Source: Thereva unica (lineage: Eukaryota; Arthropoda; Insecta; Diptera; Therevidae). From it: a stretch of 64,000 bases of DNA. The stretch is from the NCBI GenBank assembly GCA_949987705.1, contig OX465284.1, forward strand, positions 115,241,163 through 115,305,162. Direction: 5' to 3'. The notes under the pieces are model-generated. The model made no database searches and had not been told where the DNA came from. It saw only the letters and a program-made list of their open reading frames with translations. Positions 45,286 through 57,578 of the stretch are shown here, in pieces (position 1 is the first letter of the stretch; each line of letters starts with the position of its first letter). The position numbers and the translations under genes are program-made.

Positions 45286-48200
45286 AATGGCTTCTTTAAA
45301 CGAAATTGCATTATGCTGAATTGTTTATATAGTAACAGAAGACCTTTGGTGAATTGGACATGTCATGGAGGAATGGTGTAAAGTATCCCTTCCCCAGAAG
45401 GCCGAAAAGATGTAATTTGTTTGCCATGTTCTAGGCAGCCTTCAACATCTATGAATAGCCGAAACCTCGACAAATACAGAAGTAGTGCTCGAAAATCGTC
45501 GCAAGGAGTAGAAAGTTGGCTAGAGAGGTGACTTATTTTTTAAGTCCGTTTTTAACATCGAAGAAGACGTTTTGAGTTGATTGAAGCCACGAAAAAAACA
45601 TCCACTGAACGCCATACCGCAAACAGTTTACGACTAATGCAGTAAAAATTGGGCTGCGGTCATTAGTTCTATTGCACTATCTATGGGTTTTGCCATCAAG
45701 GCCTACTTTCATATTTTGCAGGTTAGTAGAGGTAAAATAGAAAAAATAAATGAAATGAATGAGTACAGGCTGAAAATTGGCAGCACGGTTCCGATGCTCT
45801 ATTCACAGACACGTACAGACATAAACCGCGCAGACAAAATATTCTTTCCGTGAATAATGGCCGGGTACGGTCCATGTCTGTCGTCACGGTAGATGTAATT
45901 AGGTTCATGCACACTGAATAGAATAATATTATTTTGCCTGACGTGGCGTGTGTTTGCACTCTCGATGTCTGTAGATCTGAAGGGGCCTTTAAGCCTAGCT
46001 ACAATGGTGCGTGAGAGCTGCCTTGGCACTTCCAAGGTGACTCAGGGAGTGCGTTTGTGTTGTTAAAACAAGTATTCCCGCAGTTGTTGTGGATTCAAAA
46101 GTCCAATGTCCTGTACTGACCGTCTGGATTTACATTTCCCTCGATGTTTCTGTGATCTGTGCTGCACATCGAAGAGTGTTTTTGTACTTGTAGCTACTTG
46201 TCCATATTTTTCAAAACGACCCTTAAATAAAACCTGAAAAACTTCCACGTGAATTCTACTCAAATAATTCCTCTCAAAGGCATCAAAATCTGCAAACATA
46301 GATTTCCCATTTTCACCTCTTCATAGCTCTCTCTTCCATTCTTTTGGAATTTTTTTTGCCGCTGAATCTCAGAACCTTAAAAACTGACTACATTGAAAAC
46401 TCTTTCCTTATCCTTTTAATGTTTCATACTTAATATTTTATAATTAACCACAGAGTTTTTTTTTCTCTGTTTGGCAATAATTTAATACACACAAGTTTTA
46501 CAGCGGCATATAAAATACTCTTTCCCTGCACGTTGCCAAATCACGAAGGCTTATTTTTATTTCGTCTGCCAAATAAATTTCGTTTTTCAACACTTTGTGG
46601 CAATTTGGCAATAGTAATCGTCCTTAAGTAGCCTCGGGACTGGGGCAATAATGGCTCTTTCAGAAAGCAAAACCAATTATTTTTTTATAGCACCACGCCC
46701 AAAAAAAAGGATTTCGCTGTTTGGTTGCGATGATGCCAGGATAATAAAATTTAGAAATAAACGAAAATATTGCGGAGTTTATGATTAATTTTCTGAGTGG
46801 ACTAGAAATTATCTTTATTACTTTGATCCAAAGAGCAAATTGCTAGATACTTAGAGCCTAATTGGTGTGTCAGCCTAACCATTAGGGTACAAAGTCAAGA
46901 AAGGACCAAGCAAATTCTAACATGGCATAACCTTTTCTTTTTCATTGATCATATTCTTTTGAGAATTTTTAAAATTTCTGATTGTAGATCTTCTATTTAA
47001 AAATGGCGGCAATTATTTCGAAACAAAATACATAGAAGGGGTAATTTTAAATATCAAGGCAAAGTAGCTTCTAGTTTGTGCCTACCATCAACATATTTTT
47101 TATTCACAACTTTTTCTATATTTTTAACCGAACCTTCCCTACGTCGTCTCCAAACTTCTTAAAGTACCCTTTCCTAGAAGTGTCACGCAAATTTTTTTTT
47201 TATTTCTTTTCCTTAATTTTCCTTTAAGTAAAGGGGCTGTTCCTAAAACACCAGAAACTTGACAACAATTCTTAGAAGCCGATATAAATGTCAGTTCCAC
47301 TGCATTTCAATTTTTAAACAAGTGTCGAAAAACCGAAAAATTTATAAATACTGCTACTGACACAAAATAACAAAATTACTGAACGCCAAAAAAAAGTTAT
47401 AATAAATAATAAATTTTGCGGCTCTTTTAAGGATCATGAAAAATGATTAAAAGTTTTATCGTGAGAAAATGTATAAGGTTATCCGCGTCTCCTTTCTGAT
47501 AAGCATGTGATAACCCTTCAAATTTTGCCTTATGTTAGAGTGAGTTGTGCCTAAACGAGTAAAGAAAGAGTCTCTGAAATTCTGACAACATTTATTTTAA
47601 CTTCTGGCCTTGAATATCCTTAACACACGAAAAATAACAATTTATCAAAAGAAATTGCTGGTTAGAAGTTATTATCCTAGAAGTATTCGTATCTAATTAA
47701 GAGTTTCCTGGATATACGGGGTGGTAGGTATTTAATTAGGTTCAGGCTGCTTGGCTTGGAGTGATGTGACATCAAATAATAAGTGGACACCTGGAATATG
47801 AGACTATTTCGTTAAAATTTTTATGTAACCTACAAAAAAAAAATTAGGAATCTAAGGATACTTCTCCTTGTACTACTTTGAGAGGATTACTCGTCCAACT
47901 TTGAATCTAGATTTGCATTTACCACTTTTATGCCATTTAAGCTTATTCAAGTCTCTAATAAGAAGGCTTCTTTAAACAATATCGTATAGGGCCAAGGTGT
48001 AAATCATCCTTATTACGTTCCGAGAGGCCATGGGTTTGATAAAACACTATACAGACCTGAGTCGATTCGGCTTCCCAAGTAAACTGACACGAATATGTAG
48101 GTTGGTGACAAGCCATATAATAAAGGCGGCATAAGTCACTGAAAATGACAAACCACTATCATGTCAATCTAAGAAATGGAGCCTTATACTCTCGAATAGT

Positions 48201-51199
48201 GGTAACACGGCTTAACCCATTATGTACTAAAGCCGACCCGTAACCAATATGAATCAATCGGGCCAATGCCAAAACACGATTCGGGGTGCTGCATTAATAA
48301 AATTTCACCCTCTCTTCACCGGCCATATAAAAGACGTCGTCAAGAAGATATGGCCTTCCTCCCCTCCAGTCTGGTTTGGAGAAAGTGATCCAACACTCAA
48401 GTATCTACGATTAGAGTACCGGGTAGTCTGGACGGTGCTGAAGGAGGACCTTGTAGGAGTTCAACCCGAAAAGAAGAAATTTAAACGAAGCCCTGTGTAA
48501 CAAAAATCAAAACAAAAAAAAAATTGTGGCGGGGCTTCGATTTCGCAAATTCTATATTTCCAAAAGTTGCCGGTTGAGACGGGAAACGGTCTTGTTCGAG
48601 TTTTATGGTTCCTGAAATAACTGAAGTAGCTGGCAAAGCTATAACCCCGGCTGTACCAGACTACCAAATAACCAAGGAGAAGTATTGCTTGCTAGGTGAA
48701 ACCCGACCTATTATTAACCGGCTAATCCGTACTGTGGCCACTCATGGCTCGTTCTGGCCCCAAAGCTTGAATTGAAGTAGACCAAACAACTACTTTCATT
48801 CAAGCTTTGATGATCGCAAGCAAATCCGTCAAAGCCCAATAAACTAATCAATAAGAGAGGTTAAAACTTCTGGCCTCGAGTAGGTAATGGTGCACTTGGG
48901 CCTGGGAACTAATTGTCTGAGCGGAGGAGTGACAGAATACTGTGAAAGTTACATGTCCTAAATTGATTGGTTATAATGAGATGTAATTAAAAGGTTAAGA
49001 AGAGGTGATAATGACATGTATTCGATAAGCTGTAATGACATGTAATAATTAAAGTTGATAATGATATGAAATTATCACCTAACTCGACTATCATTATTCG
49101 TTCGCCGAAGTCAGAATTCTGTGGCAGTAATATTGGATGGAAGATCCTGGATTAAGTTGGTATAACTACATTCCCTTCACCTACAAACTGAATTGATTAG
49201 ATGGGTAGATCTTTGCAATACAGAGGTTTTCCTAAACACTCTTTCCATTTCCACTGATTCAAAAAATGTGTTTTAAGGAATTGTTACATTTCAGTTCTAA
49301 ACAAGCTCTGTTAGGCTATACCACAAGGACCAATACCCTCGACCCATTCATTAATTACGAAAAAGTTACAGAATCGTGTTGAAAGTCAGATAGAAATACA
49401 TTAACAGGTCGTTATTTATAGTCGGAGTTTTGTGCGATATCGATCCTCAACAAGACCATTTTTTTAAACGGCAAAACTAAAAACTTTTGCAATAACATCG
49501 TAAAATCTTGTATCCATTATAAATACCATCCTTATCCGAGCTAATTTAAAATTTCGTTAAAAAAATCCTCTTCCAAAAATTTCTTTTAGTAAATTCGCAT
49601 CCGGAAAAGTTTTTCAAAAGTTTAAATCTAAAAATTACATTTTTCTCGCATCCTTTCGGTTGGAAAATGATAAAAAAAATTGTTGTATCTAGTCTCGTAT
49701 ACAATGGATGTCCTAGACTATATATACTACAGATGATAGTCACACAAGTTCAAATGTTTTATCCAGATTCGTTTCGTAAACGACATCAGAAATAAGTTTG
49801 CCAAACTGGATAAATTCTCTTTTTTTGGACTATTTTTTTGTCAGTGTGAATGTTTTTTTTATTATAGCATATATATAGAAGCATGAACTATATTAGTAGT
49901 GGTAACATACATATAGGAGTACCGAATTGAAGTAGCAGTAGTATATATATATAGGAGTGCACAAGTCTTGAACTGTGAAGCATTTGCTGGAACTGATCTG
50001 GATGTATACATCGGGTTTTTTCACCCCGTTCAGAAGCCATTTTCCCTCTAATCCAGAATAGCTGATGCCTTTGCAGTTTCACAAAAGTTTTCTCCTTTCT
50101 TATTCGACACTCGACAGCACTTGGTTAGTTTGAAAACTAATTTTATAAAATCATCCATTGGGTGTGGGGGTGGGTGGGTAGAAAACTGTCAAAATCTTCC
50201 TTTTTTCATTCATTTTTCCCATCATCATCCCCCAAAGACGTTCATTATATCCCCATGTCAAGGCGAGATGCCTTTATGGCAAAGGTATGGGGGGCGGGCG
50301 CCACCAGTGTGGGGAATTTGAAGTGAAATGGAGAGTCTCCAATCAAATTAACATTTGTCGTTTGCAGCGCTAAGCCCGGCATCGTGCCTCGCCCGGAATC
50401 CTGATAGAAAAGTTTATGATTTCATAAAACTGATTTATGGCTTGAATAAGTCCTTCTCAAAAGCCGGAAGGTCGGATGTATTTTTTTTCCTTGCCTCTCC
50501 CTACTCCTCTTACTTTTTCCTTTTCTTATTTGCGGTTATGTCTGCTCATGAAATTTGATTTAAAGCAAATAAAAATTTCCTGGAATAACTCACGCTTAAT
50601 TCCGTAGATTAGTTTTTGTTACCTGAAAAAAAAAAATAAGTTTATGACGGAGGAAGGGACTTAATTGAATGTAAAACGATTTTTAGTCAAGTTGATTTTA
50701 TGACATGATTTTAAGAGTAACCACAAAATGCAAATTGGAATATTGCTCTTTTTTTCCAGAGGAGAGAGGAAGACCTTTACTTGTTTTTGATGGTAGTAAA
50801 AAAATAATGCTCCTGATATCTAAAGAGACTGGCTGTTCCACACTAAAGTTTTTATTGGGGGCTTTGCAAAAGTACCTCAACATGAACCTTCAATTTTTTA
50901 TAGTCACGATTTATAACCAAAACAGTTTGTGATTTTAATAGCACTTCTTTTAATAGTATTGAATTCAAATCTCGTTACTTCGACTAGCAAAATGGTTGTC
51001 CTTCGGTTGAGGATAGTCTAATCCGACCCACAAATTTTCACATCCTTTAGAAATATAAATAAAATAAATATTTCCCTAAAAGTATGCAAAAAGTGGCCGG
51101 TCCACGGAGACGCTACGTCGTTAATAGATTTGATCTATAAAGTAAAGGAAAATGACTTGTGAGATATTTTTTGTGTTTTAACTCATTTATCAGATCAGT
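45286..51199. other. Intronic DNA without a recognisable gene
   Basis: An ataatgacatgtaat-like motif recurs four times at about 48973, 49008, 49032 and 49059 with uneven spacing. The 83-codon frame at 48249-48500 (MNQSGQCQNTIRGAAL...) is not recognised. Large parts are AT-rich with A/T runs. No delimited transposon was found. Confidence 0.4.
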
Positions 51200-52280
51200 C
51201 AACTTAAATTGTTACGAATTATGCGAATTTTGTTGGAAGGCCAAGCCATTTTGGCCAAGGTGCATTTCTTAAGATCTCTCCAATGCTTCTCTACTAGTTG
51301 CATTGTGCGCTGTTTGCATTGGAGTTTAAAGCTGGCCCAAGGCATATCAACCCTTTCCTCTCTAGGAAGGAGTGGGCGGTCGTTTCTTTCCTAGCCAGTT
51401 CGTCAGCTTAACAATTTCTCTTTATATTTCGGTGGCCAGGCACCCATATGAGGAGGGTCCTGAACTGCTGAACCATCTCGTTAAGAGATCTGCGGCATTC
51501 AAAGATAGTTCTTGAGTTGTTATTCCGGTCTGGTTGTGATTCCGGCCCAAAATCCAAATTATTTTATTCTAAAGGATGCGATAGTCGCGTTCTCCTTTGC
51601 CACAGAGTTCAAAGGAGGGAGGTATAACATAACGTTTAGGGCATTTGTACGTTTGGAGTGAAGTGCGCTTGTTATGCATACTCAGCACATTTTTGCACTT
51701 TCTGTAGTTTGTTTAGCACAGTGGACTTATTCAAGGCAGGTCACCATGCTAAGACCCCGTATAGGAGTATTGGACGGGCAATCGCTGTATAGATCCATCG
51801 TACTATGTTACGGGCGAAGCCCCATTTCTTTCCTATGGATTTTATGCAAGCGAAAAGCGCTATGTTCGAGTTCCTAATGCGCTCTTCTGTGTTTTCATTC
51901 CACAGGAGCTTCTTGTTCAGAGTTACTCCTAGATATGTGGCACTGCTGCTAAATTTTAGCCTAACATTGTTAAGCCGGGGAAGAGTTAGAGGAGTTTTTT
52001 AGAGGACACTACTTCATTTTGGGTGCGGTGAGCTTAACTCGATTCTTTTGGTCTCATTCAAAAATGAGTTCGAAGTCTCGATGTTGATTGAATTGCACAT
52101 GACGACGTGACATGACTTCACTTCATGAAAACAAGGTCAACTTGCTTGGCTTAAGTGTAACGTAAAATACCGTCATCAGTAAAGCTGTGACTTTGGTTGG
52201 AAGGGACATAGAGGATGTCATTTAGGACAATTAATGGCAGAACGATATGACTCCCAGCAAAGTTGGATTAGTATAACGAA
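51200..52280 (-). mobile_element. Mixed non-LTR reverse-transcriptase relic
   Basis: On the minus strand about 51740-51830 reads WGFARNIVRWIYTAIARPIL, the reverse-transcriptase thumb region of LOA/I-like elements. About 51860-52080 keeps the preceding K-Y-L-G-V-like part. Just upstream on the same strand, about 52160-52240 reads NDILYVPSNQSHSFTDDGIL, a catalytic box with the F-A-D-D form changed to FTDD, closer to the Jockey-like family. Either one element or two joined relics are present. The part 51200-51700 is the decayed downstream region. Confidence 0.65.
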
Positions 52281-55263
52281 TTAACGCATGGTATTGCCTT
52301 GCACACCAGAATTGAAATTTTTAGTCCAATTCATCACAACTCAATCCGAACCAATAACTGGGAGTTATATGGACAGAGCAGAGTACCACACCATAGTGAA
52401 ACCCATGGAGATATGCAGGTACCGGGAAACCAGCATGATCTCACCAAGGTATTCGCAGACGTTGTTGTTGTTTAAGACTTTTATACACATTCTGAGCTCT
52501 GAATAAGGTTTATTAAGTGTATAAATCACTTTGAGACAGACGATGACAGCAGTGCCGCAGTAGCAGTAAAAAATCAGTCTACAGTCGAAATCAAATCCTG
52601 GCCTACTGTAACTGCTCCCTCCAGTGAACCCGATTTTAAAGCCATGACATCGCTAAGTTTTAAATGTCCTAATTTACACCACTCCTCTAATGGAAGTTTG
52701 GTCTACCAGGCCCAACCGCTCCAATACCTACCGTAAGGAGTCAAAAATTTCACATAAGGAGTCAAAAATTTCTCAAAGGGATCTCTTCTCAAGCATGGGT
52801 AGAGTTTTAGTGTTCTTTGAGCTGTGAATCCATATATAAGTACCGATATGACCATTGCTTCATACAGCAGCAGTTTAGAAGATATGTTTAGATACTTGAT
52901 GAAACACTACATTGCTTGCTTGCAATCAAATTGATGAAACTAGCCTACTGTTAACAATCGATTATAATTCCACTATTCATTAAAAACTCATCAGCATTCC
53001 CATAGAATGAACAATTTTAAAACAAAATCCACATGGCAAAAAAAATTAAAAACTGCGGCTCATTACTTAAAAGTTTCATTTCCCCTTTCGTAATAAATAA
53101 GCCCACCTTTAAATTCGCCAGGTGTTAATCCATTACGAAAATAGCCTACTTATAAATTAATTTATAATTAAGAAAATTGCGGAAAGTTCTCCGGTTTTTA
53201 ACGTTCTATTTACGAGCGACTAATTTAATCTGTTCGAAATAATTAAAACCCAACCTCAGAAGAAAGGCTCGAGCATCAAATTTCGTTGAATCGTTGGCCC
53301 AAGGTATGTATTGTACCTGTACATATACACCCAGAGCCTCACAGATTTTATAATGAAAAACTTGTTGGAAAATAATAAGGTAATTAATTTTTATTACCGG
53401 AATAAAAATACTTAAAACTATTTAAGTAAAGCCCCGGTGGATAATCAGGCAGAAGCAGAAAGACGAGATTATCCGGGATTTGTTATTTTTTACGACTTTA
53501 TAAATGCCATCCAAAACTGCTTAAAATTCATCGCGTTATCTAATTTTTAGAAAGTGAGTTCCGCAATTGCCAGAATGACTGCGTAACACATCCGTAACAG
53601 GTGAACATCGCGCCATATTTCTTGACGTTTTGCCCGGGGCCAGAAGCAGCAATCCAAACGTTCACTTAATGGACTGCTACGGCACTTTTCACCTGTAAAA
53701 TTCACAACGTTCCATTTTAAATTTTTTATGACCATCCCCCCGCCCCAGCCGCCCCCAGCAGAACAGGAAAGGAGAATGGACCAACGAAATACTTTCAGCA
53801 ACAACGCGGATGCCCAGCTTGCCGGCACCTTATTCTCCGGGGGTATTAGACCGCATTTTCTGACAATATGATTATGATATTATAAAGCAGAGCGGAAATA
53901 AATTTAATGGCCTTACGAAGGAAGTTACAAGGACTCCGAGGACCTTCGATGATCAGAGCCAGGCAATAATTTACTGGTGCGGAACACGGAACGGAGTCCT
54001 CTATTTAGCCGTGGTCTCAGGCACAACGTCCACAATACCCACTATGCCCGAGTGCGAGCAGCGCTTTTGTGCCATTCGGCTGTGGTGCACTCTTGCAAGG
54101 ACATGGCGCATCCTTGAATGCGATGGCATCCCTCGTGTACCCGGTGCCTCGGAGTAACTCTGCACGTTGGAGGGCGGCGCATTATCCTTGCTCTTTGTTT
54201 TTATGCAATTTAATCGTAACGTAACGGAAATGAATTAAGAAGCAAACTTCCTGCTGCTGACGAAATTGGTGCTTCAGATATTTAATATCCGTTTTAATTA
54301 GAGCTCAGAATATTTTGGTATCATGGATGTTTGCCTGGAAGTTAAGAGTTGTCGACACAGCCGAGACGAGCACGAGAAGGGCTTACATGCCAAGGAGCAG
54401 GAGTCCTTAGTTTGCAGTTGACAGGGGGTGTTCTTGTGCTCCTTGCGGAAAAAGAGACGGAGAGCGGGGGAAAGGAAGTTGAATGTGCACGTGGAAGCGG
54501 AAGTTATTAAGATAATGTTTCGTGGTATTTACTTAGTAGCACTGCTCCAGAAATAATGGTATTTGAAGGTTGCCATTCTACAGGAGACATTCATAAACAT
54601 TGCAGAACGTGACAAAGCAGGTGTTTCTCGTTTAGAGTACGATTTAACGCTTGTAAATAATGGGAGAGATGCGCTTTAAGTTTTTGGTTTCATTAGATGT
54701 AATTTTAACTATCTCGAAAAAGGAGCTTAGTTTAATAGGGATCAAATTATCTTTACATTAGAAGGGATCGGGGATGTGTTGCATTCTCATATAACATCGA
54801 ACAAGGGTAGACAAGGGTTGTATTCGTCAGACCGTAATTGATTTTGTTAGTAAAAGGACGAATAAAGAAGACATTTTAGCTTTACTAAGCAATTCAGACC
54901 CTGGTGAAAAGTACCTACTTATAGAACGCAGGGTTTACTTCTGAGCTTTCTTCTTTCACTTTGAACAAATCTTAAAGCATACTTGCTTTCGAGGAAGAAG
55001 TTCTTAGGCAAAATTTGAAAAGGATAATCCTAGAGATTCTAAAATTACAAAATCTAGGCTATCTGTCGTGACATGGACAGCATAATGTGAGGCCAGTTCG
55101 GTGGATAGGACGTTTGATTTTTACGAGTGAAGAAGAGGAAACTTTTCGACGTAAAATCTTGGGGTACGAGTTAGGAAATGCAACAGCGAGATAGACCAAA
55201 CTTCCAGTGGAAGCTTAAGGCCTTAAAACAGGCCATACAAACCAATTAGTAGGCCATTAAAAT
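52281..55263. other. Intronic DNA without a recognisable gene
   Basis: About 53200-54550 has a more even base composition, and I found no repeat family in it. It is a candidate stretch for conserved non-coding sequence. Nothing specific can be claimed. Confidence 0.4.
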
Positions 55264-55307
55264 TGGTTTAGGTTCACACGTTCAACCGTCGCAGTACCTA
55301 CTTTCTT
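55264..55307. repeat. Left copy of a 44-bp direct repeat
   Basis: It begins TGGTTTAGGTTCACA and recurs at 56869-56912 with about five mismatches. This is possibly a long target duplication like that of the RTE-like element at 3450-4631. Confidence 0.6.
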
Positions 55308-55989
55308 TCATTAATCTAATACGCCATTCGTTGTGGCTAAACCTTAGAAGATCAAATATTATTTTTAGGAAGGTAAGTGATTGAGCGTAAGCACATAAGG
55401 CAGGTAATAAAAGCCGTTCAGTAAGCTATTAAGACCCGGTTGGTCAATCACCAGGGAGATAGGGTGATTAGCATGTACTGTATGTAAATACGCAGTACCT
55501 TAACTCTCTCGGAATGGTGGAAGTGCGATCATAACCTTTTCGTGGTGGTTTCCAGAAAGTAATGGGTTAATATTATCCGCCCTATCAAGCCAAGATGTCT
55601 TTTAACGATCTCTTCACTGAATTGTATAATGCCGATCTCTTCACTGAAATGTATAATTGTTCCCATGATAAATAGGTGAAGTACTGCCTCCAGAGCCGTA
55701 ACTGCCTGGCTTTAGCCAAGGCCGGCACTTACACCGAAAGTGTACAAGTATTTCTCTCCCGTTCTTCTCCTCGCAGCTACGACAACAAATGTTAAACGGA
55801 ATTCACAACTTGGCAGAATAATGTTCTATGGCCCAATGTCCCGTTATGATTACCGTGATTCTGGCAATATTTCGTCGGGATCTGTTAAGGAGATTGTTTT
55901 TTCTTTGTTATATATAAGTCGGCCAAGTCGCCCTATAGATAGTCCAAGTCTCTAGTGCTTTCCACTATTGGCTGGCCAGCAGCAGGTGC

Positions 55990-56840
55990 TAGTCAAAAAT
56001 AGAATGTTCAACTCCACCAATTGGGCTGTGGTCTCCGAGCTTCGGAGAGAGACTCCTTGCTTGGCTAGTTAGTCGGCTTCCTCGTTCCCCTCTTACCCAG
56101 ACGACATTCACGTTGTGCTTTTCACCGAGCCTACCTATCTCAGCTCTACATGGCTCCACTAACTTCGAGCGCATCATTACTGAATCCTGAATCAGCTTGA
56201 AAGACACTAGCGCCCATCAGGAGGTGCCAGGAGAGTAAACTATTAGTGGTCTCTAGATAAACCCCTGCCCCGACGTCCTCTGACGTTTTCGAGCCGTCGG
56301 GGAATATTCGTACATCGAACTTTCGCAGGACATCTCTGTTTCGTCACTCTCTTGTTGAGGGGAGTCCGACGGAGAAGTCCTTCGCAAATTTCAATGTAGG
56401 GGAAGGTAGTCTGTGGTTGTAGCGACCATACCCTCAGGTAGCAAATTCAAAATATTGCTATGTTCGTAGGGTTTCGAGGTTAAACCACCGGATTTCCTCA
56501 GTCTGAGGGCACTACACAAGGCTAGATGTTTGATCTGAAGGTCGGCGGGAGTAGGTGAAGAGAATGTCGAAAGCTTTCGTGGGACATGTCCTCATAGCCC
56601 CTGTTGCCGTTCTCTGGACCCTTCCCAACTTTATGGCGTTATAGGCCCTGTTCAGCACTGCTTCGCTTTCTTGAACTGCTTCGCAACAGACTAAAGGCAG
56701 GACAGCAGTTGGCCGGGCTAACCATGGCGCAGTGATAAGTTGTGCAACGACACCCTGTTCGAACAGCCAAGTTTCAGCGAGAATCCACTAGTCAGACCGC
56801 CGAAAACGCCAAATGAGTGGTCGCAGTAGTTTTGGATTCA
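55990..56840 (-). mobile_element. LOA/I-like retrotransposon relic (thumb end to RNase H)
   Basis: On the minus strand, in order from high to low coordinate, there are three parts. The first is a KLGRVQRTATGAMRT segment near 56600-56650, the region after the thumb. The second is VRIFPDGSKTSEDVGAGVY, with the RNase H DGSK box at 56287-56301 (the usual threonine before the catalytic D is proline). The third is VNVVWVRGERGSRL, with the WV-x-G-x-x-G box of the RNase H end at 56079-56099. Frames shift between parts. The copy lies between the 44-bp direct repeats. Confidence 0.8.
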
Positions 56841-56868
56841 ATATCTCACCAAAAAGAAGAAGAAGAAC

Positions 56869-56912
56869 TGGTTTAGGTTCACAGGCTCAACCACTGCAGT
56901 ACCTACTTTCTT
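56869..56912. repeat. Right copy of the 44-bp direct repeat
   Basis: It follows directly after a short (gaa)n run at 56853-56868, the same arrangement as tail plus target duplication in the RTE-like copy at 3450-4631 but on the other strand. Confidence 0.6.
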
Positions 56913-57368
56913 AGCATTATTTTGTCCAAGGTTTTTATGAACTATAAGGAAATAAAACTGATTAAAAATAAAATTTGGTTGGTTAGTATTCTCCGAAAGA
57001 TTATTGAAGTTGGACTACTGTGTTGTAGGTTGCTCTGAACTACTCCCATGCTACCTCCCCTGTTTAGACAACTTTTTCACTCTAGATCGGCCAAAACTTT
57101 GGTAATTTTATTTGGCCGTACTAACATCATTAGCAAGCCAGGAACTATCCATTCAAAATATTGTTGCTTACGGATAATCGCACTACCTTGTTCCGGAAGA
57201 CCTTACCTGAGAATCATTTCGCATCGCTAACAGTGTTCCTGTTCGTGACTCAGTACAACTAGCGCATGCGCAAGATACTTAAGACATTTGGAAATATTAC
57301 TTACTATCTTAAATCGTGTTTTAAAACTAGTTATTCTGTCTACTATCTTTCTGGCTCATCGGCAATTA

Positions 57369-57412
57369 TAAAAGACCTAATAGACCTAAAAGACCTAATA
57401 GACCTAAAAGAC
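57369..57412. repeat. Short minisatellite of 18-bp period
   Basis: The unit agacctaatagacctaaa is repeated about 2.4 times, and a half-period of 9-10 bp is also visible. It lies about 120 bp before the acceptor of the second exon. Confidence 0.75.
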
Positions 57413-57527
57413 CTAACTACCTAATTGTAGCTAATCCCGAACTCCCCAACAACTAATCAAGCATAAATTTACAAAAAATAAATTAAATTTATTTTTAAAT
57501 GACAAAAACATCTTCATCTATTTTCAG

Positions 57528-57578
57528 AGGCTGACTACACCTTGGATGACTCATTTTGGAATGAAGAGAGTCCAGTTG
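57528..57578 (+). CDS. Second coding exon, 51 bp, acidic extracellular segment (partial gene)
   Basis: A pyrimidine-rich tract ending TATTTTCAG at 57527 and a GTAAGT donor at 57579 delimit 51 bp. With phase 1 on both sides, the G from the first exon plus AG gives glutamate, followed by ADYTLDDSFWNEESPV and a final G of the next codon. Joined to the signal-peptide exon, the mature protein would begin within a short acidic stretch (six Asp/Glu in 17 residues). A phase-1 51-bp exon matches the usual phase of extracellular-domain exons. The rest of the gene lies beyond the window, since no further matching exon was found to 64000. The family is unknown. An acceptor shifted by two bases is possible but breaks this acidic frame. 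Confidence 0.6.

Noticed and set aside
45041..45319. 92-codon frame similar to the one at 37921
   Set aside because: It is the same SINE-derived translation in the second SINE copy.
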